Under the pieces are notes generated by a model, which saw nothing but the letters and a program-made list of their open reading frames with translations, was not told the origin of the DNA and ran no database searches. From Anaerolineae bacterium (GTDB lineage Bacteria; Chloroflexota; Anaerolineae; B4-G1; SLSP01), in the NCBI GenBank assembly GCA_021107605.1, contig JAIOSN010000291.1, positions 1 through 7,238 on the forward strand: a DNA stretch of 7,238 nucleotides, written 5' to 3'. Below are positions 4,934-7,238 of this stretch, in pieces. Both the position numbers and the translations under genes were made by a program. The first letter of the stretch is position 1. Each line of letters starts with the position of its first letter.

Positions 4934-5554
4934 ATGGCGGCGTCAACTACGACGTCTTTCAACGAAGAGAAGCTGGTACAGGCTGCTCAACGAGGGCAGC
5001 TACCTGCGTTCAACGAGCTGATTCTGCACTATCAGCACCAAGTCTATAACCTAGCCTATCACATTATGCAGGACCCGGCCGCAGCCGATGACGCCACTCA
5101 AGAAGCGTTCATCTCCGCATACCATGCTCTGGCTAAATTTAGAGGCGGCTCGTTTCGCGCGTGGCTGCTGCGCATCGTCAGAAACGCTTGCTATGATGAG
5201 CTGCGACGCTACAAACGTCACCCCTCCATCTCCTGGGAGGATTTCGGCGAGCTGGATAAAGAGGCCAATCCACACTTGAGAGCGAAAGGGGAGTCGCCTG
5301 AAGAGTCCGTGCAACGAGACGAGCTCCGCGCGTTGTTGGAACGCACGCTGAAACGGTTACCAATTGAGCAGCAAACAACACTTTTCCTGGTAGACCGGCT
5401 CGGATTGGCTTACGATGAAGTCGGCGCAACAATGGAAGTGCCTCTGGGTACCGTGAAATCACGTCTTTATCGTGCACGCGGCAAGATGAGGGAATACTTA
5501 ATGGAAACGCAGGAACTTTTACCGCCTCGTTATCGTCAAAAAGGTAGCCAGTAG
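4934..5554 (+). CDS. ECF-family RNA polymerase sigma factor
   Basis: A 206-residue alternative sigma factor that would direct RNA polymerase to a signal-specific set of promoters. Region 2 spans about 26-93: FNELILHYQHQVYNLAY, then DATQEAFISAYHAL (53-66) and FRAWLLRIVRNACYDELRR (74-92), the core-binding and -10 recognition part. Region 4 spans about 132-189, with ALLERTLKRLP and the helix-turn-helix YDEVGATMEVPLGTVKSRLY for -35 contact. The linker (94-131) is polar and there is no C-terminal extension domain. The ATG at 4934 is chosen because AGAGGAG (4923-4929) precedes it by four bases. An in-frame ATG at 4880 lies on the tRNA promoter, has no ribosome site, and is rejected. The next gene begins 16 bases after the stop and encodes its probable anti-sigma factor. 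Confidence 0.93.
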   Translation: MAASTTTSFNEEKLVQAAQRGQLPAFNELILHYQHQVYNLAYHIMQDPAAADDATQEAFISAYHALAKFRGGSFRAWLLRIVRNACYDELRRYKRHPSISWEDFGELDKEANPHLRAKGESPEESVQRDELRALLERTLKRLPIEQQTTLFLVDRLGLAYDEVGATMEVPLGTVKSRLYRARGKMREYLMETQELLPPRYRQKGSQ

Positions 5555-5570
5555 AGTGCAAGGAGGGCTT

Positions 5571-6440
5571 ATGGAAAACAAAATTTGGAACGCCGCCGAG
5601 CTCTACGCCTACCTGGACGGGGAATTACTCCCAGCGCAAGAGGAGGCGTTGAAAGCAGAGCTGGAAATCAATCAGAGCTTACAAGCGCAATTGGCGCAAC
5701 AACGACAAACCGTGGAGTTGCTCCAGATTCTGCCTTTGCAAGAAACACCACGCAACTATCTACTCACACCATCCCTGGTGCGAGTGGCAGAGCCGCGTCC
5801 TAAACTGCGTCGCCGGCGCTTCACGCTGTGGGGCTTACGTCTGGCGACCACCTTCAGCGCGCTGGTCTTCGTCGTGGCGCTAGGCTTGCAATTCGCGCCG
5901 TTGGACGCCATCCCTCAACCGCTGGCGCAGGCCCCCGCGATGATAGAAAAAGGGGTCGCGGGAGATATGGAAGAGGTCGTAACAGTGGAAAAAGTGGTAG
6001 AGATAGAAAAAGTGGTAGAGCAGGAAACCTACACAGAATCACGCGAGCTGCCGGCCGTAGAAGTAGCGGCAGAGGAAGAACCCGCCGTAATGGACTCTGC
6101 CCCGCCCCCTACGGCAACCGCATCCACCAAGAATGTCGGCGGCGGAGAGGATTTCGAGACCCTGCAAAACTTGGAGGCGGGAGAAGCTTATACGGCTGAG
6201 TGGGGACTTTGTTCCACCGAGGAAGGTGACGCAGAATGTGGCGGCACGAGCGAGGTGGTAGAAGAAACTCTGGCCGCTGCTCCCTCAGCTGCCGTCACAA
6301 CAGAACCGACCAGCATCCCAACTCCAGACGAAGAGTACCCCGATCAAGTAACCGGCGCTACATGGTGGTTGGTGGGCGCACTGGGCTTGATGACACTGGT
6401 CTTTGCTGCCGTAACTTGGCGGGTTGCGCGGCGAAGTTGA
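5571..6440 (+). CDS. Probable membrane-bound anti-sigma factor with two helices
   Basis: A 289-residue protein likely to hold the upstream sigma factor inactive at the membrane. The N-terminus (about 8-53, ELYAYLDGELLPAQEEALKAEL...) has the helical layout of anti-sigma domains but no His-x3-Cys-x2-Cys zinc motif. A basic stretch (KLRRRRF, 78-84) precedes the first membrane helix (88-108). A long acidic, Pro/Thr-rich outer segment (109-263) includes VEKVVEIEKVVE, encoded by a 15-base repeat (5988-6002 and 6006-6020). It contains the only two cysteines, Cys214 and Cys223. A second helix (264-284) ends in RVARRS, so both ends should be inside. The ATG at 5571 has AAGGAGG at 5560-5566; an in-frame GTG at 5556 lacks a site. 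The anti-sigma role is inferred from position, N-terminal pattern and topology. Confidence 0.75.
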   Translation: MENKIWNAAELYAYLDGELLPAQEEALKAELEINQSLQAQLAQQRQTVELLQILPLQETPRNYLLTPSLVRVAEPRPKLRRRRFTLWGLRLATTFSALVFVVALGLQFAPLDAIPQPLAQAPAMIEKGVAGDMEEVVTVEKVVEIEKVVEQETYTESRELPAVEVAAEEEPAVMDSAPPPTATASTKNVGGGEDFETLQNLEAGEAYTAEWGLCSTEEGDAECGGTSEVVEETLAAAPSAAVTTEPTSIPTPDEEYPDQVTGATWWLVGALGLMTLVFAAVTWRVARRS

Positions 6441-6460
6441 GTCCCCTGAAAAAATAAAGA

Positions 6461-6757
6461 TTTCACCACGGAGGCACGGAGAGCGCAGAGATTTGAAACT
6501 TAAGGCTACTGCGAAAGCCAAACATTTCACCGCTAAGGCACGAAGGCGCAAAGAAGAGAATTATTTTTTGACAGCTATGGTTCAATATTTTTACCCTAAA
6601 CTATTTTTTTCTTAGCGTCTTGGCGTCTTAGCGGCAAGCTAGCTTTTCTCAGAGAAGCCAAGATTAGCTCTGCTGAAAAAACCAAGAATTTCACCACGAA
6701 GACACGAAACTTCTAAATTAATTTGTTTTTCTCAGTGCTCTCTGTGTCTCTGTGATG
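6461..6757. repeat. Nested CACGAAG-type inverted repeats between anti-sigma and Nudix genes
   Basis: Three left ends begin TTTCACC: 6461-6490 (CCACGGAGGCACGGAGAGCG), 6525-6553 (CGCTAAGGCACGAAGGCGC) and 6689-6710 (CCACGAAGACACGAA). Two right ends are in inverted orientation: 6610-6634 (CTTAGCGTCTTGGCGTCTTA) and 6731-6757 (CTCTCTGTGTCTCTGTGATGG). By wording, 6525 pairs with 6634 and 6461 pairs with 6757, so one unit sits inside another, and 6689 has no clear partner. Interiors are AT-rich and non-coding. Repeats of this type are scattered through many environmental bacterial genomes (from memory); their mobility mechanism is unknown. The rest of the gap, 6441-6460 and 6758-6813, shows no further feature. 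Confidence 0.7.
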
Positions 6758-6825
6758 GATATCATTAATCTCTTGCGAAAATCTACAACCTTTTTTCAAT
6801 AAAATTAAAAATCGGAGGTTGAGAG

Positions 6826-7238
6826 TTGACTAGCACCACAGATGGAGTTATCGATCCAAGCACTGTTTCTCAGCAATTGGAACTTAATTTTTGCCCGCGT
6901 TGTGGGCACGCATTACAAGATGCCTTTGTCTTCGCTCGCCAGCGGCGGGTCTGCCCGGCTTGTGGATTGGTTGTCTTCCATGACCACAAGGTCGCGGCCG
7001 CCGTGGTAGTAGCTAACGCAGCCGGCGAGATGCTACTGATCAAGCGGGCCGGCAATCCACGCCGGGGGTATTGGGGGTTGCCAGCCGGGTTTGTGGATTT
7101 CGACGAATCCCCTGCCGAGGCCGCCGTGCGCGAGTGCCGTGAGGAAACCGGCTTGGAATTGGGAACTGTCAAGCTGCTCACGGTAGTTCACGGCCGTGAA
7201 CATCAACGGGGGGCCAATATCATCATCGTCTATGAGGG
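6826..7238 (+). CDS. Nudix hydrolase with zinc ribbon, cut by window end
   Basis: The first 137 codons of a Nudix pyrophosphohydrolase, which would cleave a nucleoside diphosphate linked to another group. An N-terminal zinc ribbon is formed by FCPRCG (Cys23, Cys26) and VCPACG (Cys43, Cys46). The Nudix domain follows from about 56, with YWGLPAG at 82-88 and a complete Nudix box starting at Gly88: Glu94, Arg102-Glu103, Glu106-Glu107 and Gly109. A ribbon before a Nudix domain is also seen in NudC-type enzymes and in many uncharacterised Nudix proteins, so the substrate is open. The start is a TTG at 6826: an in-frame TGA ends six bases upstream of it, GGAGG (6814-6818) is seven bases away, and the next ATG falls inside the Nudix domain. 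No good promoter was found in the AT-rich leader. Confidence 0.9.
   Translation, partial: MTSTTDGVIDPSTVSQQLELNFCPRCGHALQDAFVFARQRRVCPACGLVVFHDHKVAAAVVVANAAGEMLLIKRAGNPRRGYWGLPAGFVDFDESPAEAAVRECREETGLELGTVKLLTVVHGREHQRGANIIIVYE

Noticed and set aside
4714..4962. Two minus-strand frames with protein-like text (EWRNWQTQ, GVAELADASDSNSLGR)
   Set aside because: They are translations through the tRNA-Leu gene and its promoter. These strings are well-known artefacts of tRNA-Leu in databases.
5178..5561. Minus-strand frame opposite the sigma factor
   Set aside because: It is a shadow of a gene with clear sigma regions 2 and 4, and has no ribosome site or motif.
6461..6757. CRISPR-like array
   Set aside because: The repeats are unequal, in both orientations and at irregular spacing, with no spacers of constant length.
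6773..6801. Promoter for the Nudix gene (TTGCGA-17-TCAATA)
   Set aside because: The -10 match is too poor for a call in an AT-rich leader.
6870..7181. Minus-strand frame opposite the Nudix gene
   Set aside because: It is antisense to a complete Nudix box and zinc ribbon.

Overview
The window looks like chromosome from a Chloroflexota-type bacterium (Anaerolineae-like). This is an inference from three things: a DUF11 surface protein ending in a YLPLVMRN-type tail, a small two-helix membrane protein with a PPWCW motif, and gaps full of short palindromic repeats and 'TTTCACCACGAAGACACGAA'-type repeats. Strong AGGAGG ribosome sites precede most genes. No phage, transposase, CRISPR or rRNA gene was seen.

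Positions 1-4878 read leftward. A small two-helix membrane protein (1261-1728) leads two tandem paralogous SAM-dependent methyltransferases (651-1181, 124-630) and the first 22 codons of an unidentified gene (1-66). They may form one operon, with a conserved hairpin between the first two genes and a G-rich strand before the last. To the right lie an acyl-CoA thioesterase-like hotdog protein (1931-2398), a relict tRNA-Glu unit that keeps a promoter and a terminator-like hairpin around a damaged tRNA body (2480-2626), a DUF11 surface protein (2686-3948), and a decayed small S1-domain gene (3983-4191) below a strong sigma70-type promoter (4397-4424). The leftward block ends with tRNA-Leu(CAA) at 4796-4878, which has its own promoter and terminator.

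Positions 4934-7238 read rightward. An ECF sigma factor (4934-5554) is followed after 16 bases by a probable membrane anti-sigma factor (5571-6440) that lacks the usual zinc motif and has a second C-terminal helix and one pair of cysteines outside the membrane. These two likely form a signal-transduction pair. A gap of about 385 bases holds nested inverted repeats, then a Nudix hydrolase with an N-terminal zinc ribbon starts at a TTG codon (6826) and runs off the window.

The most unusual contents are the relict tRNA-Glu cassette, the S1 gene that lost the middle of its domain, the family of AGACCTCCGAGG palindromic elements, and the unusual anti-sigma protein. No wholly new multi-gene system is evident.
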